Source: Gammaproteobacteria bacterium
Lineage (GTDB): Bacteria; Pseudomonadota; Gammaproteobacteria; Pseudomonadales; Azotimanducaceae
Length of the DNA stretch: 64,000 nt
Assembly (NCBI GenBank): GCA_009840305.1
Contig: VXNY01000023.1
Location: 92,347 to 156,346, forward strand
Direction of reading: 5' to 3'
The notes beneath the pieces are model-generated. The model saw nothing but the letters and a program-made list of their open reading frames with translations. It was not told where the DNA came from and made no database searches. Within the stretch, counting starts at the first letter, position 1, and every line of letters starts with the position of its first letter. Both the position numbers and the translations under genes were made by a program. Below are positions 1 to 8,631 of the stretch, in pieces.

Positions 1-32
1 AGAAAGTACTTCCTCAAGGGGTAAATAAATTC

Positions 33-1253
33 ATGCGCATAGCAGTTTTTGGCGGTGACGGTTTCGTTGGATGGCCGACATGTTTACATTTGTCGAACGC
101 CGGTCATGAAATAACGATCGTTGACAATCTCAGCCGGCGTCGGATCGACACCGAGTTGGGAGTCCAATCATTGACTCCAATGGACTCCATCCAAGAACGT
201 TTGCGAATCTGGAAAAACGTTTCTGGGCGAACGATGCGTTTTGAGTTGCTCGATATCGCAGAAGAGTACACTCGTGTCAAACTCTGGCTAGATCAATATC
301 GACCGGATGCTCTCATTCATTTAGCACAACAACGAGCCGCGCCGTATTCCATGAAGAACGATAGGTCGAAGACCTATACGGTGAATAACAATGTGGCTGC
401 CACGCACAACCTGCTGAGTGCATTGGTTGAACTAGAGCTTGATACGCACTTCGTCCATTTAGGAACAATGGGTGTTTATGGTTATAGCGATGTCGGCGCA
501 ACCATTCCAGAAGGATATCTTGATGTCAAAATTCCCGCTGACGATGGAACGGACTTTCAACGACAAATTCTCTACCCCACCAATCCAAACAGCGTTTATC
601 ACTTAACTAAGTGTCTGGATCAATTGATGTTTGCGTTCTATGCGAGTAATGACTTATTACGAATAACTGACCTACATCAAGGAGTAGTATGGGGAACGCA
701 TACCGATCAGACGCGACGACACGAACAACTAGTCAACCGATTCGATTACGACGGTGACTACGGTACCGTTCTTAACCGATTCCTGATTCAAGCGGCAGTG
801 AAACACCCGTTGACCGTACACGGCACGGGCGGACAGACCAGAGCGTTCATTCACATACAAGATTCGGTGAGATGCATTGAGCTAGCAGTAAACAACCCAC
901 CTGCTCGTAAGGATCGACCGAAAATCTTCAATCAAATGACCGAAACGTTCAGAATTCGCGACCTCGCCAAATTGGTGTCCGACATGAGTGGCGTGGAGAT
1001 TGTCTATCTACCAAATCCACGAAAAGAAGCAGACGAAAACGATCTAAAAGTGAGTAACAAACAATTGTTGGATCTTGGACTCGAACCTGTGACTCTACGC
1101 GTGGGAATGCTTGAAGAACTGGTTGAGGTTGCAGAGAAGTACGCACACCGTATCGACCAATCGAAGATCCCAGCCCAGTCGGCATGGACTCACGAGATTC
1201 AATCAAAAATTTCGTCAGTCATAGACATCGCGACAGCGAAAAGAAAACGGTAG
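33..1253 (+). CDS. sqdB: UDP-sulfoquinovose synthase (SqdB/SQD1 family)
   Basis: This 406-residue protein is an extended short-chain dehydrogenase/epimerase that very probably makes UDP-sulfoquinovose from UDP-glucose and sulfite, the first committed step of sulfolipid (SQDG) synthesis. The N-terminal Rossmann loop reads GGDGFVGW. The SQD1-type signatures QQRAAPYSM (about 99-107), LGTMGVYG with Thr145, and YHLTK with Tyr189 and Lys193 give the catalytic Thr/Tyr/Lys set known from plant SQD1. Further SQD1-like stretches are the HEQLVNRFDYD region and GTGGQTRAFIHI. These long SQD1-specific matches separate it from ordinary UDP-glucose epimerases. The ATG follows an AAGGGG ribosome site. The stop is one base before the next gene, so it heads a tight three-gene operon. 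Agl3-type archaeal homologues do the same chemistry for protein glycans, so lipid versus glycan use rests on the neighbours. Confidence 0.88.
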   Translation: MRIAVFGGDGFVGWPTCLHLSNAGHEITIVDNLSRRRIDTELGVQSLTPMDSIQERLRIWKNVSGRTMRFELLDIAEEYTRVKLWLDQYRPDALIHLAQQRAAPYSMKNDRSKTYTVNNNVAATHNLLSALVELELDTHFVHLGTMGVYGYSDVGATIPEGYLDVKIPADDGTDFQRQILYPTNPNSVYHLTKCLDQLMFAFYASNDLLRITDLHQGVVWGTHTDQTRRHEQLVNRFDYDGDYGTVLNRFLIQAAVKHPLTVHGTGGQTRAFIHIQDSVRCIELAVNNPPARKDRPKIFNQMTETFRIRDLAKLVSDMSGVEIVYLPNPRKEADENDLKVSNKQLLDLGLEPVTLRVGMLEELVEVAEKYAHRIDQSKIPAQSAWTHEIQSKISSVIDIATAKRKR

Positions 1254-1254
1254 C

Positions 1255-2058
1255 TTGGCAAATACTGCGTTTGTGACTTTAGTCACAAACGATGACTATA
1301 CTCTCGGTGCGCTTGCATTAGTACGTTCGTTGAAGTTGTCCAACCCAGACCGACACATCGTAGTCATGGCAACGCGATCGGATCTACCATTAGATCAACT
1401 TGATCGTGAAGGTTGTGATATTCGGATTGTGCCGCGTCCTGAGTTTTCTGATGACTTTGTTTCAAGACATTCGAGAGAACGACAACACTCTGTCGCGCCT
1501 TTTACCAAAGGAACAAAGCCGAAGTTTCATGATCCATTGGACAATTTCTGCAAGTTACGTGTGTGGGAGTTTGAAGAATATCAGCGCGTAGTATTTCTGG
1601 ATGCAGACACGATAGTCGTCCGCAACATCGACAGACTATTCGGCTATCCGGAGTTCTCAGCTGCACCGAATCTGTACGAAACACTTCACGATATGCATCG
1701 ATTAAATTCGGGAGTTTTCGTTGCAGAGCCGTCAAAGGCAACGTATGCCCACATGCTTGAGAAGTTGGTAGTACCTGAAACGTTTTGGAAACGCACCGAC
1801 CAAACGTTTTTGGAATCATACTTTCCAGATTGGCACGGTTTACCGTACGTCTACAACGTCCTACAGTACATCTACTTCCATTTACCACAGTTGTGGGAAT
1901 GGGCCTCGATCAGGGTAGTTCACTATCAATACGAGAAGCCTTGGGAGCGCTTTCACGAACGAAGTGAGCAACTTAAGCCGCTCATTGATTTGTGGTACTC
2001 TATCTTGGAGGATCGAAAGATACCAGAAGACGTACCACGCTACACGCCACCACAGTGA
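1255..2058 (+). CDS. sqdD: GT8 glycogenin-like glycosyltransferase, SqdD-like
   Basis: This 267-residue protein belongs to the glycogenin/GT8 family. It opens with the usual FVTLVTNDDY..GALALVRSL strand-helix and carries the metal-binding DAD motif (Asp116, Asp118) in VVFLDADTIVVRNID. It uses a TTG start one base after the sqdB stop, and the family N-terminus begins at that codon. In Rhodobacter the sqdBDC operon encodes a glycogenin-like SqdD proposed to transfer sulfoquinovose from UDP-sulfoquinovose, and the same gene order here supports that role. The acceptor cannot be read from the sequence. The protein has no signal peptide or membrane segment, so it should act in the cytoplasm or at the inner face of the membrane. 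The SqdD call rests on family plus operon position. Confidence 0.75.
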   Translation: MANTAFVTLVTNDDYTLGALALVRSLKLSNPDRHIVVMATRSDLPLDQLDREGCDIRIVPRPEFSDDFVSRHSRERQHSVAPFTKGTKPKFHDPLDNFCKLRVWEFEEYQRVVFLDADTIVVRNIDRLFGYPEFSAAPNLYETLHDMHRLNSGVFVAEPSKATYAHMLEKLVVPETFWKRTDQTFLESYFPDWHGLPYVYNVLQYIYFHLPQLWEWASIRVVHYQYEKPWERFHERSEQLKPLIDLWYSILEDRKIPEDVPRYTPPQ

Positions 2059-2975
2059 GAATTGCAATCACCGGTACTACTGGTTACCTTGGCCGGTTTG
2101 TAGTTAAAACCCTTCTGGATGCTGGGTACACCGCAGCCGCACAAGTACGGCGGATACTACACGCATCAGACCCTCTAACAAAGTACGACGGCAGACTTGA
2201 ACTCATCAGTGGCAACATGGAGGATGCAGCGTCGCTCGAAAAACTAGTCCATCGATGCGATGCCGTAGTTCATATGGCGTTCATGTCAGCTACTGGTAGC
2301 TATCGCGGTGGAGAAGGAGATGACCCAGCTTGGTTTTGGGAACAGAATTTTGGTGGTACTTTACGACTACTGCGTGCATGCAGAGCTGCAAACGTAGCCA
2401 AATTCATTTTTCTCTCGTCGCGGGCTGTTTTTGATGGATGTCAAATCAGCGATAGAACCGTCGATGACACCGATGAACCCGTCCCGACCAACCACTACGG
2501 TCTACTCAAGTGGTCAAGTGAATTACTTGCGAATCTCTACAACGAAATGACTTTCTGTTCCCTCCGCCCTACGGGAATCTACGGTCTTTCATGGCCACGA
2601 GATCGCACGAAATGGTGGAACTTAGTAACAGATCCTCTACTACAGGATAGAGATCTGTCATCCTTATCCAATGAAGTCTACACTGAGGTACACGGTGCTG
2701 ACGCCGCTAAGGCAGTTCTCTTACTGCTACAACAGCGACACAACGATGTCCACCGAAGGAGCTTTAATTGTTCGGACATCTTGGTCAGTGAACGGTATCT
2801 AGTACAACGATGTCTTCGTCTTTTGAACAGTACATCCGACAAGTCAAGCATTGACCAACTACAACCCCCAATCAACAACATGGGGACAGCTGGACTCACA
2901 AAACTCGGTTGGCGAGGAGGGGGTGTTAAAAAACTCCGTCAAACCCTACAAGAGATTCAGCAGGTTTCAGAGTAA
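2055..2975 (+). CDS. sqdC: NAD-dependent epimerase/reductase, SqdC-like
   Basis: I place the start at the GTG overlapping the sqdD stop in a GTGA junction, giving 306 residues beginning VRIAITGTTGYLG. A longer reading would add about 21 residues inside sqdD with no family resemblance. It is an extended SDR protein with the GTTGYLG nucleotide-binding loop, an SSRAVF strand and the YxxxK pair Tyr148/Lys152. In Rhodobacter the third gene, sqdC, encodes a reductase-like protein, and its mutant is reported to accumulate sulfoquinovosyl-dihydroxyacetone, so a late reductive step is plausible. The protein could also be another sugar-nucleotide epimerase; position in the operon is the main argument. 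Its 3' end overlaps the convergent HAD gene by nine bases. Confidence 0.65.
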   Translation: MRIAITGTTGYLGRFVVKTLLDAGYTAAAQVRRILHASDPLTKYDGRLELISGNMEDAASLEKLVHRCDAVVHMAFMSATGSYRGGEGDDPAWFWEQNFGGTLRLLRACRAANVAKFIFLSSRAVFDGCQISDRTVDDTDEPVPTNHYGLLKWSSELLANLYNEMTFCSLRPTGIYGLSWPRDRTKWWNLVTDPLLQDRDLSSLSNEVYTEVHGADAAKAVLLLLQQRHNDVHRRSFNCSDILVSERYLVQRCLRLLNSTSDKSSIDQLQPPINNMGTAGLTKLGWRGGGVKKLRQTLQEIQQVSE

Positions 2976-3680
2976 CTCTAGCAAAGCACTCAGAGTCTTG
3001 ATCTGCGGTACTGAAAGTTCGGTAGTCGGCAGTGCATCGTGCTGGTTAAGCCACACTGGGTGCATGCCAACACTATACGCTCCTTCTACATCGTTCACAA
3101 AAGAGTCACCGACAAACACGATTTGATGCGGTGCAATACCAACAGCATGGCTAGCCTGCATGAATATCGAAGTGTCCGGTTTGCACGATTGCGCGGTTTC
3201 TGAACTGAGGATGAAGTCAACGTAACTATCGAGTTTCCAAGTTTCGATTAAGGGATCTAGCCAATCGTCATCAATGTTCGACACGATCGAGAGTTTAAAC
3301 TCTCGCTCTCGAAGAAGTTCCAGTACTTCAACACAATCAGACTGCGGTTTCAAATATTCGATTACTGCATCTCTTTGCGAGTAGGAAAAATTTTCGATTG
3401 CTTCATCTACATCTTTGAGTCCATAATGGGCAAGCAAACGACGCATTGCTTCATTGACAAAGTCTTTGTGCAAATAGAATGAACGCTTTGCAAAATCTAG
3501 CGTGACTTCTTCCCTTAGCTTACGGTATTGTGTGATTATCTCGTCACTGCTTACTGGAACTTGTATCGTTCCCGCGAACTTGGCGATATTCCCTGACGTA
3601 ACCCAGTTGTCTAACGGTTGGAATAGGGTTTCCCCAAGATCGAAAAATACGGCGCGAATGGAGTTTGAACTTAGAGTCAT
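2967..3680 (-). CDS. HAD-superfamily hydrolase
   Basis: This 237-residue protein shows the haloacid dehalogenase fold. Motif I is FFDLGETL with nucleophile Asp14, motif II lies around SIVSNID, and motif IV is FVGDSFVNDVEGA. The second Asp of the usual DxDx(T/V) phosphatase motif is replaced by Gly16, as in several HAD subfamilies. The substrate cannot be predicted: small phosphorylated metabolites, nucleotides or a 2-haloacid are all possible. An all-helical cap fits the stretch at about residues 25-100. It is transcribed towards the sulfolipid operon and their ends overlap by nine bases, so there is no room for separate terminators. The upstream 145 bases are AT-rich and shared with the divergent SDR gene. 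Confidence 0.75.
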   Translation of the reverse strand: MTLSSNSIRAVFFDLGETLFQPLDNWVTSGNIAKFAGTIQVPVSSDEIITQYRKLREEVTLDFAKRSFYLHKDFVNEAMRRLLAHYGLKDVDEAIENFSYSQRDAVIEYLKPQSDCVEVLELLREREFKLSIVSNIDDDWLDPLIETWKLDSYVDFILSSETAQSCKPDTSIFMQASHAVGIAPHQIVFVGDSFVNDVEGAYSVGMHPVWLNQHDALPTTELSVPQIKTLSALLELL

Positions 3681-3825
3681 ATTTTGCTAGATCGGTTAAT
3701 AGAAGAAAAATTTAAAAATATTTTTATCATAACGTGCTTACGATTATTTAGTGTCAAGGATTCAAGTAGGCAGAAAACGGTAGGAACAGTCCGGTCAAGA
3801 CGGTTGTGGATTAAGGAGTTTATCG

Positions 3826-4575
3826 ATGAGTAAAGTAGCAATCATTACGGGTGCTGGCACGGGCGTGGGTAAACACACGACCCTCGCGCTTTTAAGAAGA
3901 GAGTATTATGTTGTAGCCGTTGGTAGAAGGAAAAGTAAGCTCGACGAGTTGGAAGAGATTGCAGGTGCCGACGACCGGTTGTTTACCGTCCCGACGGATA
4001 TAGGTAAAGAAAGTGAAGTGGTCCGTCTGTTTGATGTTACTGTCTCCCGATTCGGTCGCTTGGATCTTCTGTTTAACAACGCCGGCGTCGGAGCACCAGC
4101 TGTACCGATCGAAGAATTAACTCTCTCGCAATGGGAACGAGTGGTTCAAACGAATCTTACTGGAGCCTTTTTGTGTACGCGCGCGGCCATGAAAATCATG
4201 AAATTTCAAACTCCACGAGGTGGCCGGATTATCAACAACGGATCCATCGCGGCGCAGCACTCTCCCCGACCTTTGTCTGCTCCTTACACTGCCACGAAAC
4301 ACGCTCTCACGGGATTGACGAAATCTACCGCGCTTGATGGCCGAGACCACAACGTGGTGTGTTGTCAAATTGACATCGGCAATGCTGCAACCGAGATGAC
4401 TTCCCTAATGGAAGAAGGTGTTTTGCAACCAGACGGCACGCGAAAACCGGAACCCACTTTCGATGTAGAACACGTTGCTGAGGCGATCGTCTATATGGAC
4501 AGTCTGCCGCTCGACGCGAATGTTCAATTCTTAACCATTCTTGCGTCCGAGATGCCGTTCATGGGAAGAGGGTAA
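3826..4575 (+). CDS. short-chain dehydrogenase/reductase (classical SDR)
   Basis: This 249-residue protein is a classical SDR oxidoreductase. It has the cofactor loop [10 protein letters not shown] (residues 8-17), the NNAG motif near residue 84, catalytic Ser140 and the YTATK motif giving Tyr154 and Lys158. The ATG follows a good AAGGAG ribosome site at normal spacing. Substrate specificity is not readable. The family acts on keto/hydroxy groups of sugars, acyl chains, steroids or small alcohols. It stands alone and runs convergently into smpB with a six-base gap. Nothing links it to the sulfolipid genes. Confidence 0.8.
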   Translation: MSKVAIITGAGTGVGKHTTLALLRREYYVVAVGRRKSKLDELEEIAGADDRLFTVPTDIGKESEVVRLFDVTVSRFGRLDLLFNNAGVGAPAVPIEELTLSQWERVVQTNLTGAFLCTRAAMKIMKFQTPRGGRIINNGSIAAQHSPRPLSAPYTATKHALTGLTKSTALDGRDHNVVCCQIDIGNAATEMTSLMEEGVLQPDGTRKPEPTFDVEHVAEAIVYMDSLPLDANVQFLTILASEMPFMGRG

Positions 4576-4581
4576 CCTCAA

Positions 4582-5046
4582 CTATCGGGAGCGTAACGTA
4601 CGCTCTTGTTCCCGTTTGGTCTCCCGTTCGCGAAGTAGATTGCGTTTATCAACTTTCTTGCGACCGACTGCAAGACCAATCTCACACTTTACGAGGTGTG
4701 CGCGCCAGTAAATCGAAAGTGCAATACATGTGCGTCCTTTAGTTTGAGTAGCGGAATAGATTTGCCCTAGTTCGTGATTGTGTAAGAGCAACTTTCGAGC
4801 GCGTTCAGCGTCTGGTTCGACATGGGTTGATGCACTGGCAAGTGGGTCGATTCTTAGCCCCTTTAGAAATGCTTCGCCATTTTCCATGATGACGTAGGAA
4901 TCGGTGAGATTAGCTTTACCCGCTCTGAGACTCTTCACTTCCCAACCTTCCAGCGCGATCCCCGCCTCAAAGAAACGGTCAAACGCGTAGTCGAATCGCG
5001 CTTTTCGGTTGCGCGCGATGATCCGTTGTTTGTTTGGTTTGGGCAT
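4582..5046 (-). CDS. smpB: SsrA-binding protein SmpB
   Basis: SmpB binds tmRNA and delivers it to stalled ribosomes for trans-translation. The 154-residue protein has the family hallmarks: an N-terminal IARNRKARFDY segment, GWEVKSLRAGKANL, the LLLHNHEL motif, and a basic C-terminal tail (KKVDKRNLLRERE and onward) that mimics the mRNA in the decoding centre. I chose the ATG giving MPKPNKQ, which matches the family N-terminus; an in-frame TTG four codons upstream is less likely. The tmRNA gene is often a neighbour, but I found no tmRNA termini in the following 585 bases. The gene is convergent with the SDR gene. Confidence 0.95.
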   Translation of the reverse strand: MPKPNKQRIIARNRKARFDYAFDRFFEAGIALEGWEVKSLRAGKANLTDSYVIMENGEAFLKGLRIDPLASASTHVEPDAERARKLLLHNHELGQIYSATQTKGRTCIALSIYWRAHLVKCEIGLAVGRKKVDKRNLLRERETKREQERTLRSR

Positions 5047-5631
5047 ACAAGAAGACAATGGTATTGCTTAGGCCAACAATGAATAGGACATGATCACATT
5101 TGTACTTAGAAATCGTGGTACTGTGTAACAATACATGATAGACGAAAGAGTAAAAATAACAATGAGGCGGTGTGAAGAGATTTTTTTGAAGTAAGCTCTG
5201 TGCTTCGTAGTCTAGTGCGAAAACTTCTTACTGGTAGTAAGGTTTCTTGAGCCTGTTCGCGTCGAGTGTCTTTGATGTAAACATGTCCTTACCTAAGTAC
5301 TTAATCGGTTTTCAATTTCTAAACGCCTACGGGGAAAACAAACATCACCCGCGAGATTCCTCTGTGCTGCAAGAGTGTTGTTCTAACTGCTTGGTCATGT
5401 TAGTATTTCCTGCTACACGTATATGTCCTAAATTAGCGATCCCTACCATCAGTGGATGACTAGTCCGTCAAGACGTAAATCTAGATCTAAACTGAAATCA
5501 ACAACGACTGAAAGAATGAATTTAAGAGCAATATCCGGAGTGCGCGGCTACAGTGATCGCACTATCATTGTTAATTTCAATTTACACTTCATAGATGCAA
5601 ATTCTGTTGGAGCATCAGGAGGAAATGACCA
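5047..5631. other. Intergenic region between smpB and ada, no convincing gene
   Basis: This 585-base gap lies upstream of both divergent genes smpB and ada. Short open frames here have no recognisable sequence or ribosome site. It holds one compact inverted repeat at 5220-5244, in which AAAC and CTTACT pair with AGTAAG and GTTT across a GGT loop with a two-base bulge. There is no T-run, so it is not an obvious terminator. I looked for the conserved tmRNA 5' start and 3' CCA-bearing end and did not see them. The ada ribosome site (AGGAGGA) lies at the right end. Confidence 0.5.
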
Positions 5632-6744
5632 ATGACCAATTCACTAAGTGTGAGTTTGTCGAAGACGAGGCAATTTCATAGCGATGACGAACGCTGGGCA
5701 GCGATTGTGGATCGAGATCACTCCGCAGTCGGCGAGTTTGTCTATTGTGTGACGACGACCGGTGTTTATTGTCAGCCCGGGTGCGCGGCTCGACGACCTC
5801 GACGCGAGAATGTGCGCTTTTACACTTCGTGCGAGGATGCAGAGAATGCTGGATTCCGGCCATGTAAGCGCTGCCGTCCGAAGCACGCTCCACTAGCCGC
5901 ACGCCACGTTCGGTCAGTGGTTATTGCATGCCGTCTTATCGAGACATCGGAGAAACTACTGGACCTCGACACTCTCGCGCAGGCAGCGGGTATGAGCAAG
6001 TATTACTTCCACCGAGTTTTTAAAGCAGTCACCGGCTTTACACCGCGTACTTACTCTGCTGCTCACCGTGCGAATCGAATTAGAGAGGAATTACGGTCGT
6101 CGCGCTCGGTCACCGATGCTATCTACGACTCTGGCTTTAATTCAACAGGGTCTTTCTACACACAGTCTTCAGAGATACTGGGGATGGCTCCTGTGACTTT
6201 CCGAAACGGCGGTGTCGGTGAAACGATTCGATTTGCTGTTGGTGAGTGTTCACTTGGGTCAATTCTCGTGGCCGCGACCGTCAATGGAGTCTGCACAATC
6301 CAGCTAGGTGACGAACCTGCCGCCTTGGTGCGGGAATTGGACGACCAGTTTTCGAGGGCGGAACTCGTTGGGGGGGACAAGGAGTTTGAGTCTCTCGTTG
6401 CAGTGGTTGTCGGTCTCATCGAAGACCCTGTACAAGGTATCGATTTACCACTCGATATCCGTGGGACGACGTTTCAGCGGCGCATCTGGGAAGTTCTTCA
6501 AGAGATTCCAGTAGGTACGACCTCCAGCTACAGCATGATCGCCGAACGTGTAGGTTCGCCAAAGGCCGCGCGCGCGGTCGCACTTGCGTGCGCTTCCAAC
6601 CCGCTAGCGGTCGCTATTCCTTGCCATCGTGTGATTAGGAACAACGGTTCACTCGGCGGTTATCGTTGGGGAGTGGAACGCAAGAAAGCTTTGCTCTCCA
6701 GAGAGACTCTTCCTGATTTTGGTTCGCGCAGCGGTTTGGTTTAA
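5632..6744 (+). CDS. ada: Ada: methyl-sensing activator and O6-methylguanine-DNA methyltransferase
   Basis: This 370-residue protein has the full Ada layout. The N-terminal zinc domain carries the four cysteines Cys47, Cys51, Cys78 and Cys81, where Cys47 corresponds to the E. coli methylphosphotriester acceptor Cys38. An AraC-type helix-turn-helix region follows (about 95-185), then a C-terminal O6-alkylguanine methyltransferase domain with the IPCHRVIR active site (Cys331). It repairs alkylated DNA and, once methylated, activates its own regulon. An AGGAGGA ribosome site precedes the ATG at ideal spacing, suggesting strong translation. All key residues are present. The PLP-dependent decarboxylase starts 12 bases after the stop, so the two are probably co-transcribed. 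Confidence 0.95.
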   Translation: MTNSLSVSLSKTRQFHSDDERWAAIVDRDHSAVGEFVYCVTTTGVYCQPGCAARRPRRENVRFYTSCEDAENAGFRPCKRCRPKHAPLAARHVRSVVIACRLIETSEKLLDLDTLAQAAGMSKYYFHRVFKAVTGFTPRTYSAAHRANRIREELRSSRSVTDAIYDSGFNSTGSFYTQSSEILGMAPVTFRNGGVGETIRFAVGECSLGSILVAATVNGVCTIQLGDEPAALVRELDDQFSRAELVGGDKEFESLVAVVVGLIEDPVQGIDLPLDIRGTTFQRRIWEVLQEIPVGTTSSYSMIAERVGSPKAARAVALACASNPLAVAIPCHRVIRNNGSLGGYRWGVERKKALLSRETLPDFGSRSGLV

Positions 6745-6756
6745 TCGAATCGGTAA

Positions 6757-8160
6757 ATGAAAGAATTGGACCCCCTGTTTCCCAATTTTGCTGCCCTCAG
6801 GGCAGCCGAAATCGCTCTCACTGATAGGCTGTATGCCGTGCGCAACGCGTCGGCTTCGCGGAAGGCAATCGCTACTGGATCGTGTGTTGCTTGGACTCAA
6901 GAGTTGAAAGACATACACTTCGACCGACCAAGAGAGCTAGCAGATTTGATGAATTGGGTGATCGACGGTCTTGAGAGTGGAATCGTGCATATGACTCATC
7001 CTGGTCATCTTGGTCTGTTTAATCCCGCCCCGACTTTCGCGGCCGAATGTGCAGATCGTATCGTGGCGGTTTTCAATCCACAGATTTGCGTATATTCACA
7101 TGCTCCTGCGGCTGTCGAGATCGAACTACACGTCATTCGAGAAGTCGCGCGCCGTGCAGGGTTACCAAATGGGTCAAGCGGACACTTCACGAGCGGTGGA
7201 GCTGAAGCTAACTTCACAGCGGTGTTATGCGCGCTGCAGGAGAAATGCCCAAGCTACGGTGAGCACGGCTTAGCTGCGTTTACTGGACCGCCAGTACTCT
7301 ACGTGTCGAAGGAAAGCCACATGGCATGGTTGAAAATCGCTCATGCGACCGGGATAGGACGGAGTGCTGTTCGTCTGATCAATACCGACGGTCATGGACG
7401 AATGAATTCGAACAGTTTGCAGGAAGCCATTGCAGCCGATTTCCAGCAGAATTTTGTGCCAATCCTGATCGCTGCAACTGCTGGTACTACAAACGCGGGT
7501 ATGATTGACCCGTTGAAACAGTGCAGCGAGATAGCTAGACAATACGGCACATGGTTCCACGTTGATGCTGCTTGGGGTGGCGCACTGATTGCTAACGATA
7601 GTCACCGAGACTGCCTTAACGGCATTGAGCAGGCGGATTCGATCACTATTGACGCGCACAAATGGTTCGCTACCACGATGGGAGCGGGAATGTTCCTCAC
7701 GACTAAACCCGAAATTCCTTCTCAAGCCTTCAGAGTAAACGCGAGCTATATGCCTTCAGTGGAGAAAGGTAAAGACTTTTATGCCAATTCCAACCAGTGG
7801 TCTCGCAGGTTCGTAGGCTTACGGTTGTTTCTTGCCCTCGGCGCGGCAGGATGGGATGGCTATGCAAGACATGTCGCACACTCCATTCGTTTGACAAATC
7901 GGCTTGCGCGACAATTACAGAGTCGAGGATGGTCGCTCGTGAATAGTTCGCCGATGGCCGTAGCTTGCCTGATACCCCCTCAAGGATGTGAAGCAGTTCA
8001 AAATTTCGTGCAGGCCGTTCTAGAAGATGGTCGCTTCTGGGTATCTGAAGTAACTTTTGAAGGCCGATCGGTCCTGCGTGCATGTGTAACGAACGCTAGG
8101 ACCTCCGAGACAGATATTGACACGCTCGTCGAATTCCTGAGTTTAGTTCAAATCAGATAA
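6757..8160 (+). CDS. PLP-dependent group II decarboxylase-like protein
   Basis: This 467-residue protein belongs to the pyridoxal-phosphate group II decarboxylase family (glutamate, aromatic amino acid, diaminobutyrate and related enzymes). The cofactor lysine is Lys302 in TIDAHKW, the PLP-contacting Asp sits in FHVDAAWGG (about 267-275), and FTSGGAEAN and AGTTNAG are conserved loops. The length fits the family. The substrate cannot be fixed from sequence. The HPGHLGLFNP segment recalls the HPxFxG motif of this family but is divergent. Only 12 bases separate it from ada, so it probably shares that transcript, although a role in alkylation response is not known for this family. Confidence 0.8.
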   Translation: MKELDPLFPNFAALRAAEIALTDRLYAVRNASASRKAIATGSCVAWTQELKDIHFDRPRELADLMNWVIDGLESGIVHMTHPGHLGLFNPAPTFAAECADRIVAVFNPQICVYSHAPAAVEIELHVIREVARRAGLPNGSSGHFTSGGAEANFTAVLCALQEKCPSYGEHGLAAFTGPPVLYVSKESHMAWLKIAHATGIGRSAVRLINTDGHGRMNSNSLQEAIAADFQQNFVPILIAATAGTTNAGMIDPLKQCSEIARQYGTWFHVDAAWGGALIANDSHRDCLNGIEQADSITIDAHKWFATTMGAGMFLTTKPEIPSQAFRVNASYMPSVEKGKDFYANSNQWSRRFVGLRLFLALGAAGWDGYARHVAHSIRLTNRLARQLQSRGWSLVNSSPMAVACLIPPQGCEAVQNFVQAVLEDGRFWVSEVTFEGRSVLRACVTNARTSETDIDTLVEFLSLVQIR

Positions 8161-8631
8161 GGATACTCACAAACAAAGCTTGAATTTTACCCTCTTCGTC
8201 CAATCGACTGAGAGGAGGAATTTGTCGAAAGTCACACCTATGGCGCATCAAACTTAAGAGTCGTTCATAGCCCGCTTCTCCCTAGCACATTCAGGCTTTT
8301 TAAAGACAAAGTGCCCGGAAGTAAGCATACGGTTGTTTCAGTTGTGCCAGCAGCATATTCCAAAATTGTTGTCGTCGGAAATTTTTAAAGAAAGTACTCT
8401 TCTCAAGTTTCGCAATCACCTCAAGTGGCAATCTCGATTCAAATCGATTAAGTAATTCGCTAGAGTTTGGTGGCATCTTCTTTGACAGGTTTGCACAATT
8501 AAGAAGGTTCGAGTTCGAATGAAACAGATGTGTCAATTCTTGCGTTAAAGCAAAGATAGATTGTTTTGATTATTCTTATGAGCTTGTACACAAAGTGATT
8601 AGGGCGATATTTTGCCCGTGGAGAGTAGAAA
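8161..8631. other. Intergenic region before the sodium-dependent transporter
   Basis: This 471-base gap carries no gene I can defend. A 78-codon open frame on the minus strand (8300-8536) has a plausible amino-acid mix but no ribosome site and no recognised family. The right end holds the likely promoter of the transporter gene. A short GGGC...GCCC inverted repeat (about 8602-8617) overlaps the predicted transcription start. Confidence 0.45.
8584..8613 (+). promoter_or_regulatory. Candidate sigma-70 promoter of the NSS transporter gene
   Basis: A -35-like TTGTAC (8584-8589) and a -10-like TATTTT (8608-8613) are separated by 18 bases, placing the transcript start about 10-15 bases before the TTG codon. 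Both boxes are imperfect and the leader would be very short. Confidence 0.35.

Noticed and set aside
3726..3757. Minus-strand promoter for the HAD gene (TTGACA and TATGAT)
   Set aside because: The two boxes are 20 bases apart, too far for a normal sigma-70 promoter.
5047..5631. Possible tmRNA (ssrA) gene next to smpB
   Set aside because: Neither the conserved 5' GGGGCTGATTCTGGATTCGAC-like start nor a 3' tRNA-like end with CCA was found on either strand.
8300..8536. Small minus-strand gene before the NSS transporter
   Set aside because: Its composition is plausible, but there is no ribosome site, conserved motif or known family.
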